Shown piece after piece: positions 20,807 through 31,877 of a stretch of DNA of 64,000 nucleotides. Position 1 is the first letter of the stretch. The number at the start of each line of letters is the position of its first letter. This DNA comes from Primulina eburnea. Lineage: Eukaryota; Streptophyta; Magnoliopsida; Lamiales; Gesneriaceae. A program made the translations under genes and the position numbers. The stretch spans positions 28,986,277-29,050,276 of the forward strand of contig NC_133105.1 in NCBI RefSeq assembly GCF_022965805.1, given 5' to 3'. The notes under the pieces were generated by a model, which saw only the letters and a list, made by a program, of their open reading frames with translations, did not search any database and was not told where the DNA came from.

Positions 20807-22656
20807 TGTAAGGCTTGAGATTATTAGTCTTCATTGATGTGAGACTCGGAAGATATGAGTATGCATGATATAAAATGAGAAGCACTAAGTGAGATGGGAG
20901 TAGGATATAAATGGAAAAGATGAGTAAAATATTTAGAATAGTTGTGAAGGACAGAACTGATGGCGCACATGCGCGAAGAAATGCGAGCATATGCGCGACA
21001 CGTCCAGAGACATTGGCGCACATGCGCGAGATAAGGCGCGCATATGCGCGACACCTCCAGAGATTTTGGCGCACATGCGCGAGATGAAGCGCGCATATGC
21101 GCGAGGAGTTAGGATTTTTATTGCCGAGACCCGTAGGTCTCGCGCATATGTGCGGGTGATGTCGCGCATATGCGCGAGACGTGTACTCCAAAGAATAAGC
21201 CATTTGTCTTGGCCATGCACATATAAGTGTGTTGTCATTATTTCTTTCCTCCTTCAGCAGATAAAGTCGAGGATTTCAGGGGAGAAAGCTTCAAACTTAT
21301 TGATACTTTTAAGTTGTGATTTTGGAAGATTTAGCCATCCGATTTGCATTACGAGTTGAGATTATTGTTCCTCTCATCAAAGGCTTCAAGGGGATGTAAG
21401 TTTCATTCAATTCCAGCATGTTTTGATATATATGTGTTGGGAGAATGATGAATTGAGCCCTATAATATGTTCTTGAGATTATTGATGTCGTAGAAACGCA
21501 ACCGGATCGAAGAACGGACGTTGTATGCTATCGTTACTGGTTTCCAGCATGTTAGTGTTAAATGATGCAGATTTTAAGCACTATCATGTATTTATGATGA
21601 AGTTATTGAAGTTTGGGTTGACTGGTATCGCGAGTTTACGCCGTTATGCCGTCGAAATATACCGAGATTAAATATTGATCCGTATGTGTATCCTTTTGAG
21701 TTAGAAGTTGATATGGTGCATTATATATATGTCATTTCAGATTTGGTTTGACAGATTCGATATCAAGAATACGAGACTTCAACTTTTACGAACGACAAGA
21801 AGGTATAATTCATGTTTTGTTTGGGGAAGACACAACTCAAATGAGATTCAATTTGAGTTTCCCAACAAAATCACATACTAGATTATGTATATATTTTGAA
21901 TGTTTATGCCTTGTTTATAGGTTTATATTCAAGCTTTGAGATAGGAGTCATTGACAGATTTGTCAAACTAGATGTTCGGTAGTATCTTTGCATTGGAGCA
22001 GTTCGACTCCATGTGTAGACACTCGATTCAGACATGAACGAAATCTAGGAATAAGACGTACCGTTACCCCGATTGGGATGGTATGTGACAGACAACGATG
22101 TCTTATTCAAACCGGGATGCCTAGAGTAGAGTCGAATTGAGTCAAGACATGATTTGATTGATATTGCATGCTTATATTGATTTGGTTTCATAGACTATGG
22201 AACGTATTGCTCTTATATTATTCATGATAGTTTGTTTCATGATTTATATTTTTTTATGCATGCATATCATGTTTTATACTGGGATTTGTTCTCGCCGGAG
22301 TTTCCGGCTGTTGTTATGTCTGTATGTGTGCATAACAACAGGTGCGGCAGGATCAGGGTCATGACCGAGATGAGATCGAGATAGAGTGATGACTTCGGTC
22401 ACAGAGGGCTGCTAGTGGTTATTGTACTAGACTTGTACTACTTATGATTTGGAGATTGTATGGTGTGGAACTTTAGTTGGTATGGATGTATTAGAACAAA
22501 CCATGTATTTACGTTTGTTGTAATTAAATAAAGAGAGTTCTTATGCTTGGTTTATATACATTTGATTTAAAGTTAAAAGCAAAAATTTGACACACGTTTT
22601 CTAACAACGATCCGATTAATCCCGTAAGGAACTGAGTTAGAGCCCGGGTCCCCACA
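20807..22656 (+). repeat. 3' LTR of element B
   Basis: 1850 bp, TGTAAGG...CCCCACA, followed by TTAAC. It includes the palindrome array 20963-21180, TATA box ATATAAG near 21221 and the GGGATTTGTTCTC motif near 22281. Confidence 0.95.
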
Positions 22657-22661
22657 TTAAC

Positions 22662-24628
22662 TAATATTTATTGATTCTTAATCAACAATTAAGCAAATCC
22701 AATTTGCTTTTGTGGCCAAAATTCCTCCAACAATTCAATGAGGTTGTCGTGACTTTCAAGTGAGGATGGGGAGAAATATTTGAGTTGTTTTTGTGTGCAA
22801 AAACTAGGTTAGGTTTATTATGAGTCCTAGTGGTATATATATAAAGTGAGACTCCTAATCCACAAGGACTCTAATAATTTCATTATATTTAAACTCCCAT
22901 ATATTATATATATATATGATGTATTTGTTAACCTTTAATAATACATGACATAATAATATCATATACACATATTTTATATCACCATATAAAATATATACAT
23001 GTATATGTATATTAAATTAAATTACTATTATTTAATTTATAAACTAACTCCTTAATTAAGTTAATTCTAGACTCCTCTATAATATTTAAGGGAATTTGTG
23101 CATGTTTGTAGTCACTACTACTAACACAATCATTTAATTAGTAAATTCCAAATTAAATAAAAAAAATTGATTCCGAACTCATTATAACCCCGAACGACGA
23201 TCCGAGAGCGCCGATGTACCAGGATACAATCTTGTTCATATAATGAAAATCGAAAATTTCGAATATCAAAATTTCCATTTACCAAATTTAGAACTTGCCA
23301 TATATGCCAGTTCTCATATTTGATAGCTGCCATTTTTAGTGAACTCCTTCAAAAACAGGCAGTTCCACTCTCCTTCCTTATTTAGAAATCATGCTAACTT
23401 CCACTTCTTCCATCATATGGAATCAGCTCATAAACTCCTTTATAAGCTTCCTGTTTGATCTCCATCAAACTATAGTCGCCAAATTCAACTCCTTGAAATT
23501 TGACTATCTCAACGGGAACACAGAATCCGATACTTGTGTGACCCTCAATGGTTCAGGGATACAGCTAGCCATGGGTTCACATCTCCATGTGATTCAGAAT
23601 AACATTTATTCTTATTCGGGTTTACCCTAGTTAACCCCATTCTTTTCATCAACTCCTTGATCAAGAATGTCAGAACTCATTTCTGATTGCACCCATCGGA
23701 TCATGGTAAGAGCGTCTAATAGCATCGCCCCATGATCCCCTAGGTATCACTGACAGTTCCTGCAAGAACCTTTAGTCATGGTTAGCGTACAGTACGGTCC
23801 CTTCAACACATATATCCCGATCGAATCTACAACCATTGGTATATCGAGAGTTGCATATGAATTTGATAACGATGTGATTTATCTTTGAGTACTAATAGTG
23901 GCATGGCATGTGCAACTAGGAAAACACATTTCCCTAAAGCACATTTCTTTCTCTGGCCAGAGACTCCTTGCACTATTAACTCATCAGATCACATAGGATA
24001 TCTTCACCCGTAGGCGAACAGTGAATCCCCGACTACAATTCATTTGCTCCTACGTATTTCTAAACTACACCCAACCTCGCCACCTGATGACCCTCGATGG
24101 AGTCGGTAAACGGATCAAATTGCATGTTAGTACTTATAGCCCCTACATAGTCCCTGGTCAAAGGACTAATGGTGTACAACCATAACTGCGAACTATTCCA
24201 CTCGATAAGTGGGAACCACTTGGATAGTCCGAGGGAGGGTTGTTCAGTGCATCATCATATGATCACCCATCTGTGTGAATGGACATATCCATACCCTTGC
24301 CAATGAAACATGGCGTTTACACCACAGATGCTAGTCTCGAGCTCGAGCGACCTTTATCCTTGTTTTAAGCGGCTGAATCGACTAGGAACCTGTTTAGAAT
24401 ATACGATACACTTCCTAATGAGTTTCATGATCTTACGTTGAGACGCAGACCTCATGGTACCTATTGTATATTCAAGGACTTTATCTATGTAGCTTGCATG
24501 GCTATACAGATAAAGTATATTGCCATAATCGAATAAAATCGTAAAATATTATTAAAATAAAGATTATTTTAAATTAGTGTCAATAAAGCCCGAGCCACAA
24601 GTTGGCTTGCTGGGCACCTATTCTAACA
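22662..24628 (-). repeat. Copia-type solo LTR, 5' and middle part (split by element B)
   Basis: On the minus strand it starts TGTTAGAATAGGTGCCC at 24628 and runs to the TTAAC site at 22661. It matches the LTRs at 25543-27521 and 7132-7866 in blocks, such as the segments around GGTGGCGAGGTTGGGTGT and ATGGTTGTACACCATTAGTCC. It contains no gene. Target duplication CTCCA follows at 24629-24633. Confidence 0.85.
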
Positions 24629-25542
24629 CTCCACTCCGTTTCGGGATAAAATGTGGCCCAAGAATTTCATTCTGTCCAGCCATAACTTGCACTTACTGAA
24701 TTTGTCATACAGCCGTCTGTCATGTAAAGTCTGCAGTATGGTCCTCAGATGCTGACTGTGCTCCCCTCTGCCCTTCGAATAGATAAGGATGTCATCTTTC
24801 TTTTTAACAATTAGTACCGGTGTGCCCCATGGAGAAAAGATATGGCGAATGGAACCCTTAAATAGCAAGTCATGTATCTTATCCTCCATTTCCTTCATCT
24901 CTGCAGGTTCTAGTTGATAAGGCGCCGTAGAAATAGGCACTGTACCAATAATAAACTCGATAGAACAGTCGACCTCTCTGTTTGGTGGAATGCCTGAAAC
25001 TTCATCAAAGAAAATACTGGGGAAATATCTGACCACCTCGACCTCCTCCAGATTCTGATTGACTGTGTGGCTCGAACACTGTCACAATACTGGACAAAAA
25101 TTCATGGTAGCCCCTCCTCATGAGCTTCCTTGCACAGATGCAAGAAATGATGTGCGACATCTACTAATGTCTGGCTGCCTCAAATACAAATGTCTTACCT
25201 CTAGGCGGTCGGACAAATACCGACCTTCGTCAAAAATATATGGCAGCTCTGTTCGAAGAAAGCCAGTCCATAACCAAGATGGTGTCGAACTTCGGCAATA
25301 GTAGAACAATCAAATCTGCATGCACCGCAATCTTCTGTAACCGAAGCTCCAATCTATTTACTATCTGTGAGTAAACAACTGATCTCCGGATAGAATCGAT
25401 ACTCTGAAACCCAAATCCATTGCCTCTGGTATGATTCCTAGTACCTAGAAAAAAGATTCAGATATAAACGAATGTGTAGCTCCGGAGTCTAGCAACGCAA
25501 ATGTGTCTACACCTAAAATATATATCCTTCATGTGACAAAAC
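24629..25542 (-). pseudogene. pol of Ty3 element G, 5' part (protease and RT with internal deletion)
   Basis: Minus strand from 25542: protease LLDSGATHSFISE, the linker with decayed CILGMDWL-like sequence, then from 25036 RYFPSIFFDEVSGIPPNREV and PAEMKEMEDKIHDLLFKGSI up to VLIVKKKD. This jumps directly to DILIYSKGRGEHSQHL, so about 95 residues of the RT fingers/palm are missing in frame. The RT ends at 24629 in GHILSRNGVE, where the Copia solo LTR was inserted, and resumes at 13632. The protease/linker part has several stops. Upstream gag is replaced by the Copia LTR starting at 25543. Confidence 0.8.
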
Positions 25543-27521
25543 TGTTAGAGTAGGTGCACGTCGAGCCAAGTGTTGGCCGAGTGTTCACAATGAAACTCTA
25601 TGTATAAGCAATCTTTATTTTAATAATATTTGAAATTATTATTTTGGCACATCTTTATCTGTATACCCATGCTAGCTGCATAGATAAAGCCCTTGAATAT
25701 ACAAATAGTAGAAAGAATATGAGATGCTCATATGATGAGTATCATGAAACTCATATTTGTAATACTGTATATTCTAAACAGTTCCTAGTCGATTCAGCCG
25801 CCGATAAGAAGGATATAGGTCGCTCGAGTTAGAGACTAGTATCTGCGATGCGAGTACCACGTTTCATTGGTAGGGGACATTGTGATGTCTGATCATGCAG
25901 ATAGGTGCTCCTGGTAGAGTGCACTGAACAACCCTCCATTGAGGACTTTCCAAGTGGTTCTTACTTATCGAGTGGAAACGTCCTAGTTTATGGTTGTACA
26001 CCATTAGTCCTTATGACCCGGGACAACATTGAGACTCTATGTGCTAGAATTGCACTTTGACTTGTTTACCGACTCTCAAGGGGTCATCAGGTGGCAAGGT
26101 TGGTTATTCTGTCGAAACATATAGGAGTCGATGCATTGTAGTCGGGGATTCACCGCTTACCTTCCGGTATGGATATCCTATGTGTTCTCATGTGTATGTA
26201 GGTTGAAATCTCTGATCAGAGTATGGTGGTAATTATGAAAGGGGTTTCATAGATTACACCATCGATGCAACTACGACATGACACATAGTATCGATTCATT
26301 GACAACTCTCGATATACCAATAGTTGTCGAATCGATCGGGATATATGAGTTGAAGGGACTGTACTGTACGCTAACCATAATTGAATGGTTCTTGCTGGCA
26401 CTATCATTTGATACCTAGGGAATCATGTAAGCGATGCTGCTAGGTGTTTAACATGATTGGTTGGGTACTATCAGACTTGAGTTCTGACGTTCTTGTTATC
26501 AAGGAGTTGATAAGTAAGAATGGAGCAATTGGGGTATGCTCATATAAGGACATGTTTAGTCCGAATCACATGGAGATGTGAACCCACGGCTAGTTGTATC
26601 AATGAACCATTGAGGGCCACACAAGTACTAGCTTTCTAGATCCCGTTGAGAAGTAAAATATTTCAATGTGTTGAACGGCTTATAAAGGAGTTTATAAGCG
26701 TAAGGAAAATTAGAAGTATGACTTCTATGAGAGAAATGTAAATTTTAATTTATGGAAGTGTTCCTAAATTAAAAGTTGGCCAAGTGAATAATGTATTTGA
26801 AAATTTTGATTTTCATAAACATTATTATGGACTAAATTAAATTAATTCAAGTGTTGAATTAATTAAACACTAGTGGACCTAGTAGAGTCCAAATAATTAA
26901 ATTAATTCAAGTGTTGAATTAATTAAATCACATTGAGTCTTGTAGAGCTCAATTTAAATAAATTATTTAAACTAGTGGACTTGAGTAAATTCAAGTAATG
27001 TTTAATTAGTCTCAAATATGTTTGAGATAATTAAATTAAGTCCATGGATTTTTAATTGTGAAAAATCAAATAAGTCTTGCATGCATGGGAAGATGAAAGG
27101 TTGGGAGACAACTTTTTCAAATATCTAGGCTTGGCATTGGAATTCACATCAACTTTTTCAAGGACCAAGACAAGTCTCCCTTCCCCCTTAATACATGAGA
27201 TGGCCGAAACTTTGTTAAGTTTTCACCAAGTTTTTCTCTCATTTTTCTTCAAGTGTTGAGGAAAGAAAAAGACTTCTCTTTGAAAAATCTTCTTATTTTT
27301 CTAGTGCAAAATAAGAAGGGTTCTAGCTAGTTAGTGGTGGGCTTGATTTTGAAGGAAAGGAGGAAGCTTGTAGATCAACTCATCCATTCAAGAGCTAAAG
27401 TGTTTACACTTTAGTTGGAGCCATATATCAATCCTTGTGATTGATAGGTACATTTCTTAAACACACTATGAATGTCATTTTTGTGTTTTTGTATTTGCTA
27501 CACAATATTATCAAGGTGGCC
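25543..27521 (+). repeat. Copia-type (Angela-like) LTR, 5' 2 kb
   Basis: Starts TGTTAGAGTAGGTGCAC. Its first 750 bp match 7866-7132 reversed, and its last 520 bp match 1-521. It is cut by the assembly gap inside the LTR at GGTGGCC. Together the copies give an LTR of about 2.1-2.4 kb. I see no coding sequence in it. Confidence 0.85.
26841..27045 (+). repeat. 60-bp repeats with ATTAATTCAA-GTG-TTGAATTAAT palindromes
   Basis: Units begin at 26841 and 26901, 60 bp apart, and are nearly identical over their first half. Decayed units follow at about 26961 and 27020, each with an ACTAGTGGAC or TTAAATTAAG block and a short inverted repeat. Confidence 0.75.
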
Positions 27522-27546
27522 NNNNNNNNNNNNNNNNNNNNNNNNN
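27522..27546. other. assembly gap (25 N)
   Basis: 25 unresolved bases inside a repeat. The junction between the Copia LTR on the left and the Athila pol on the right is therefore not evidence of true adjacency. Confidence 1.
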
Positions 27547-29219
27547 CAAAGAAGAAACGGTAAGCCTTATGGGATATATTATGCAAGTAGATCGAACTTT
27601 AAACAATGCTCAAATGAATTACTCCACAACTGAAAAAGAACTACTTGCTGTAATATTTGCATTAGATAAATTTCGTTCTTATTTGATTGGATCAACGACT
27701 ATTGTGTTTACTGATCATTCTGCTATTAGATATTTGTTGACCAAACAGGACACAAAACCACAACTGATACGATGGATTTTGTTGCTCCAAGAATTTGACA
27801 TTGTGATCAAAGATAAAAAAAGAACCTAGAATGTCGTAGCCGATCATTTATCGATACTAGTAACAAGATCATCTTGTGAAATGACACCAATTAACGATAA
27901 TTTTTCTGATGAACATCTATTTTCAGTTACTACTACACCTTGGTGTTCTAACATAGTAAATTTTCTTGTGACAGGAAAAATGCCACCGCAATGGAGTTCC
28001 CAAGATAAAAGAAAATTTTTGAATGAGGTAAAAAACTTTTATTGGGATGATCCGTATCTGTTCAAGTATTGTCCAGATCAAATTTTTCGACGTTGCATAC
28101 CCAACAATGAGGTAAGTAGTGTCATTAAATTTTGTCATTCAGAAGCATGCGGAGGACATTTTTCTTCAAAGAAAACGGCTGCAAAAATCTTGTAGTGTGG
28201 ATTTTATTGGCCCACTTTGTTTAAAGACACCCACGAAATCTGCAAGATCTGTGAAAATTGTCAAAAATTGGGTGCGATTTCAAAAAGAAACATGATGCCT
28301 TTGAATCCTATCATTGAAATTGAAATTTTTGACTGTTGGGGAATTGATTTTATGGGACCTTTTCCACCGTCGTTTGGATACTTGTATATTTTAGTTGCAC
28401 TTAATTATGTTTCCAAATGGATAGAGGCAATTCCATGTCGAACATATGATCATAAAATCGTCATCAAATTTTTAAAAGAAAATATTTTTAGTAGATTTCG
28501 AATTCCTCGAGCCATGATAAGTGATGAGGGAATTCACTTTGTTAATAAACCATTTGCTTCATTAATGAAAAAATATGGTATTACTCATAATGTAACTACT
28601 CTTTATCATCTTCAAACAAATGGACAAGTTGAATTAGCTAATAGGGAGATAAAGCAAATTTTGGAAAAAACTGTTAACTAAAATAGAAAAGATTGGTCTC
28701 TGCGACTTAATGATGCACTTTGGGCATATCAAACAGCTTTTAAAACATCATTTAATATGTCTCCCTATAGGTTGGTTTATGGAAAACATTGTCATTTGCC
28801 TGTGGAATTGGAACATAAAGCTTATTGAGCGATCAAACATTAAATTCAAGCATGGATGATGCCAACAAATTGCGTAAATTGCAACTTAATGAACTTGATG
28901 AACTTAGAAATGACGCGTATGAGAATTCAAAGATTTATAAAGCAAAAATCAAATCATTTCATGATAAAACAATTCTTAGAAAATCTTTTGAGATTGGTAA
29001 AAAAGTTTTGCTTTATAATTCTCGACTTCGCATATTCCCAGGAAAATTACGATCAAGATGGACAGGCCCATATGTTGTATAGCATGTGTATACTTATGGA
29101 GCTGTGGATATTGAAAATCCTAAAAATGGTGATATTTTTAAAGTAAATGGACAAAGGCTTAAACCATTTTTAGAAAACGAAATCTTTCAAGAAGAGTTTA
29201 TTTCCCTTTCTGATCCTTG
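27547..29219 (+). pseudogene. Athila-type Ty3 pol, 3' part (RNase H and integrase)
   Basis: The sequence resumes after the gap inside RNase H ([49 protein letters not shown]). Integrase follows: the zinc finger (HSEACGGHFSSKKTAAKIL, then [20 protein letters not shown]), catalytic Asp in [13 protein letters not shown], Asp in [14 protein letters not shown], Glu in [19 protein letters not shown], and the C-terminal [12 protein letters not shown]. These blocks ([29 protein letters not shown]) identify the Athila lineage, not the Tekay lineage seen elsewhere here. The frame is broken at about 27828, 28195, 28680, 28826 and 29082. It ends at about 29219, with VNGQRLKPFLENE near the end. Confidence 0.9.
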
Positions 29220-29249
29220 ATTTTTTTTTTTGTAGCATTTATGTTTGTT

Positions 29250-29940
29250 TGTTTTTATTTCAGGTTTTCTTAATCTTTTTATTTTCTCGGTTAAATGGCG
29301 GATAACGGTACTCCGTGACTCTCATAGTCTGTTAAATCAGTTTCCCACAATTGATGATACAAAAATAAAAAAAATCATTTCTTTTCTTTTCAAAATTGAT
29401 GAAATTCTCTCAAAAATTTGTAAATATTTTCCCTCTGTTTCTGAAAATGTTCCAGAAAAATTTATGCAGGAAGGTGTGAAAGATTGAGATTGCTAATGCA
29501 AAAAGGAATTCCACAAGATATTTGTCTTCTAATAGAAGCTAAGGTCCGATTAGGAGGAGAAGTTCCATAATCATTGCTCATTCGGTATTTGCCTAGATTA
29601 GGAAAAAGCACTTATGCGAAAAAACGAAGGGCCAAAAGTTTAGGGGTTTGTCATAAGTGTGCAAGATGGACTTGTGACAACGATGCAGATCTTTAGGATG
29701 TGTTTCCAATAACAGAGAAGATAAAATTGGTTTCATTAAGAATGGGCTGAGTAAGGAGTCTTTAGATAACATCTTATTGACTCTTGAGAGGCATTCTAGT
29801 GGACATGTGCATATTGAACTCCTCCGTTTATGGAAACAATTCCAAGATGAGCGTCATAGTCTTGGGAATCCGACTAAAAAAGACCCTACTTGCCAGTTTG
29901 TAAGAAAATTGGATGGGAAGCATATCCTCGACTCATAGAA
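29250..29940 (+). pseudogene. unidentified decayed ORF between Athila pol and LOG-like gene
   Basis: A protein-like trace runs over about 200 codons with at least two in-frame stops and two frameshifts. Readable blocks are LLNQFPTIDDTKIKKIISF (about 29328), IPQDICLLIEAKVRLGGEVP (about 29510), KSTYAKKRRAKSLGVCHKCA with WTCDND (29604-29690), and LSKESLDNILLTLERHSSGH (about 29748) followed by FQDERHSLGNPTKKDP. The basic stretch followed by CxxC-x4-C looks like a small zinc-binding or RNA-binding module. Some Athila elements carry an extra, env-like ORF at this place, but I see no signal peptide or transmembrane segment, so I do not call it env. I do not recognise the family. Confidence 0.5.
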
Positions 29941-30008
29941 GGCGTTGAAGCCGTTTCTGGACGTAAAACCAGAGGAAAATTACCAAAAAAAAAAAAGAAA
30001 GTAAAAAC

Positions 30009-30691
30009 ATGGCTGGAGCCTCTGAACAAACATTGAAAAATATTTGTGTATTTTGTGGGTCGAGTCCTGGAAAAAATGAAGTGTTTGTAGAAGCAGCGAA
30101 TAATCTTGGAAAGATATTGCCTGAGAGAAAAATTCACTTGGTATATGGGGGAGGTAATATTGGGTTAATGGGATTTGTTTCAACATCTGCTCATCTTGGT
30201 GGTAGTCAGGTTTTGGGTATTATTCCTACAGCTTTAGCTGAAGGAAATATTACAGGTGTTATGATTGGGGAGGAATTAAAAGTTTCTTATATATATGAAA
30301 GAATCACTCAAATGATTGAAAATTATGATGCTTTTATCGCACTACCAGGTGGTTTTGGTACATTAGAAGAAATTTTTCACAATGTCTCTTGGGCACAACT
30401 TAATATCCATAATAAACCTGTGGGCTTGTTGAATATCAATAATTATTATGACAGTTTGTTGACATTTCTTGATAAAGCTGTTGAACATAATTTCATTTCA
30501 GAAAATTCACGACGGATGCTCATCTGTCTGCCGACCAATTAATTGATGATTTGGAAGCTTTTGTTCATAAGCCCGATCCGATGATACAAAGATCAATTGG
30601 TCGCAATCAAGCAGTAAGAAAAGGAAGTTGGATCATTGATTCAAAAGTCGTGGATTGGTTTGCGTTTGTTTCAGTTTGTTATCTTCAATAA
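30009..30691 (+). pseudogene. intronless LOG-like cytokinin riboside 5'-monophosphate phosphoribohydrolase, 3' frameshift
   Basis: LOG enzymes release active cytokinin bases from cytokinin nucleotides. The ORF starts MAGASEQTLKNICVFCGSSP, has the nucleotide-binding VYGGGNIGLMG at residues 45-55, an Arg at 98 in the place of the family's conserved Arg, and PGGFGTLEE at 113-121 (family motif PGGxGTxxE), then WAQLNIHNKPVGLLN. It is open for 177 codons (to 30542). A 1-nt shift near 30520 moves the C-terminus to another frame, which reads ADQLIDDLEAFVHKPDP and stops near 30691. Plant LOG genes have several introns and this has none, so it is probably a processed copy. It lies between Athila pol and a PPT, hence probably inside the element. 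No poly(A) relic is visible. Confidence 0.85.
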
Positions 30692-30749
30692 AATTCCAGG
30701 TGATATCTTTTTCATTATGTACTCTTTATTAATAGTTATTTTGACATTA

Positions 30750-30780
30750 GGGACAATGTCGTATTCTGATTGGGGGGAGA
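30750..30780 (+). promoter_or_regulatory. polypurine-tract-like sequence of the Athila element
   Basis: GGGACAATGTCGTATTCTGA is followed by TTGGGGGGAGA (30771-30780). A 'gggacaatgt...ggggg' block is a usual feature after coding sequence in Athila/Tat elements. No TG start follows at once, and a second purine-rich candidate lies at 31866-31877. Confidence 0.6.
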
Positions 30781-31383
30781 ACAAACTTATAAAAAAAATT
30801 AAAAAAATTTTAAAAAAAATAAAAATATATATATTATTTTAAAATAAAACAATGCAAAAATGTCATACATTACATGTTTTAAAGATTTAAATTAGAACAT
30901 TCATTAATCTATTTAAGAATGTTTAAATTTTTATTTGAAAAAAAAAGTCAATTTTAATATTCTGATCAATATAAAAATATGATTTATGAAATTTTTTTGA
31001 GTGATTAACCATTGTGATAAAATCAGGTATTAATGTATATGGCCCAAGATATACCTTATAAGAGTGCCTAAAATTTTAAACTCACACATATTTTGTGAGT
31101 GAGTGGAGAGGACTGAGAAAACAGCTTTCAAGCCTTAATTGATCATGAGAGAGACTATCTATAACTTAGATCTTGAGTTCTTATTTTGAAAAAAATAATA
31201 TTTCCTGAAAAAAAAAAGAAAAATATAAAAAGAAAGATATTGAAGATCTATGTAATTTTTAAGTTATATGCTACGACCCATATATCTCTCATAAAAAAAA
31301 AAAGAAAGAGAGAAATTTATTGTACAAATTAAATAAATATGTGGTCAAAAAGCATAAACTTAGTCTGATTCCATGATGTTATG

Positions 31384-31442
<59 letters not shown>

Positions 31443-31877
31443 GAAAAAATATATAATAAGAACAACTAGATTTTGAATCAATGGATTTTCTCTCTTTTGA
31501 TTAGTTTGGCTCGTTTGTCTGTCTGCATTCTGTAAATCATTTTTCTGAGCATTTATCTGTATTCCAAATCCATGAGAGAAATCGTTGCCATAAATTGAAA
31601 CATTTGTTAACCTGTGAGGATATGGAGTTGAGACTCTTACTAGGAATTTCTGAAGATCGTGTACATTTAACTACCTGAAATAAGCTTTGAATTGATCATC
31701 TCAAATTATTTCATAAATTATAATTATGATGATCTTGATATAACTTTGACAGTTTTCAAATTTAATTTAAACACTTAGATAGTTCTGATTACATTTCTAT
31801 TTAAATTAATCAATATGTTTTGTATTGCTATTAACGCTTAAATTGCTAGGGACTAGTAATAAGCTGGTTTGGAGGTG
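30781..31877 (+). other. AT-rich non-coding stretch of the Athila element
   Basis: No ORF or recognised gene. It contains A-runs and a (TA)n tract at 31385-31439, and ends GCTAGGGACTAGTAATAAGC followed by GGTTTGGAGGTG, a PPT-like purine block. It is probably the 3' untranslated region of the element. Confidence 0.5.
31385..31439 (+). repeat. (TA)n microsatellite
   Basis: About 27 uninterrupted TA units. Confidence 0.98.

Larger units (their letters stand above)
14082..22656 (+). mobile_element. element B, full-length Ty3 (Tekay-type) retrotransposon nested in a Copia LTR
   Basis: 5' LTR 14082-15953, PBS 15959-15970, gag, pol, PPT 20793-20806, 3' LTR 20807-22656, flanked by the target duplication TTAAC (14077-14081 and 22657-22661). 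The LTRs start TGTAAGGCTTGAG, end GGGTCCCCACA and are nearly identical apart from scattered changes and a 22-bp deletion near 21600 in the 3' copy. Gag and pol carry several stops and frameshifts. The family recurs as element C (49770), the solo LTR at 43967 and the fragment at 54067. Confidence 0.95.

Noticed and set aside
29245..29487. Envelope-like gene of an Athila element
   Set aside because: The first block is hydrophobic only at its start and no transmembrane or surface/fusion features follow. Recorded instead as an unidentified ORF.
30009..30691. Functional host LOG gene
   Set aside because: No introns, C-terminal frameshift, and placement between pol and PPT of a retrotransposon.
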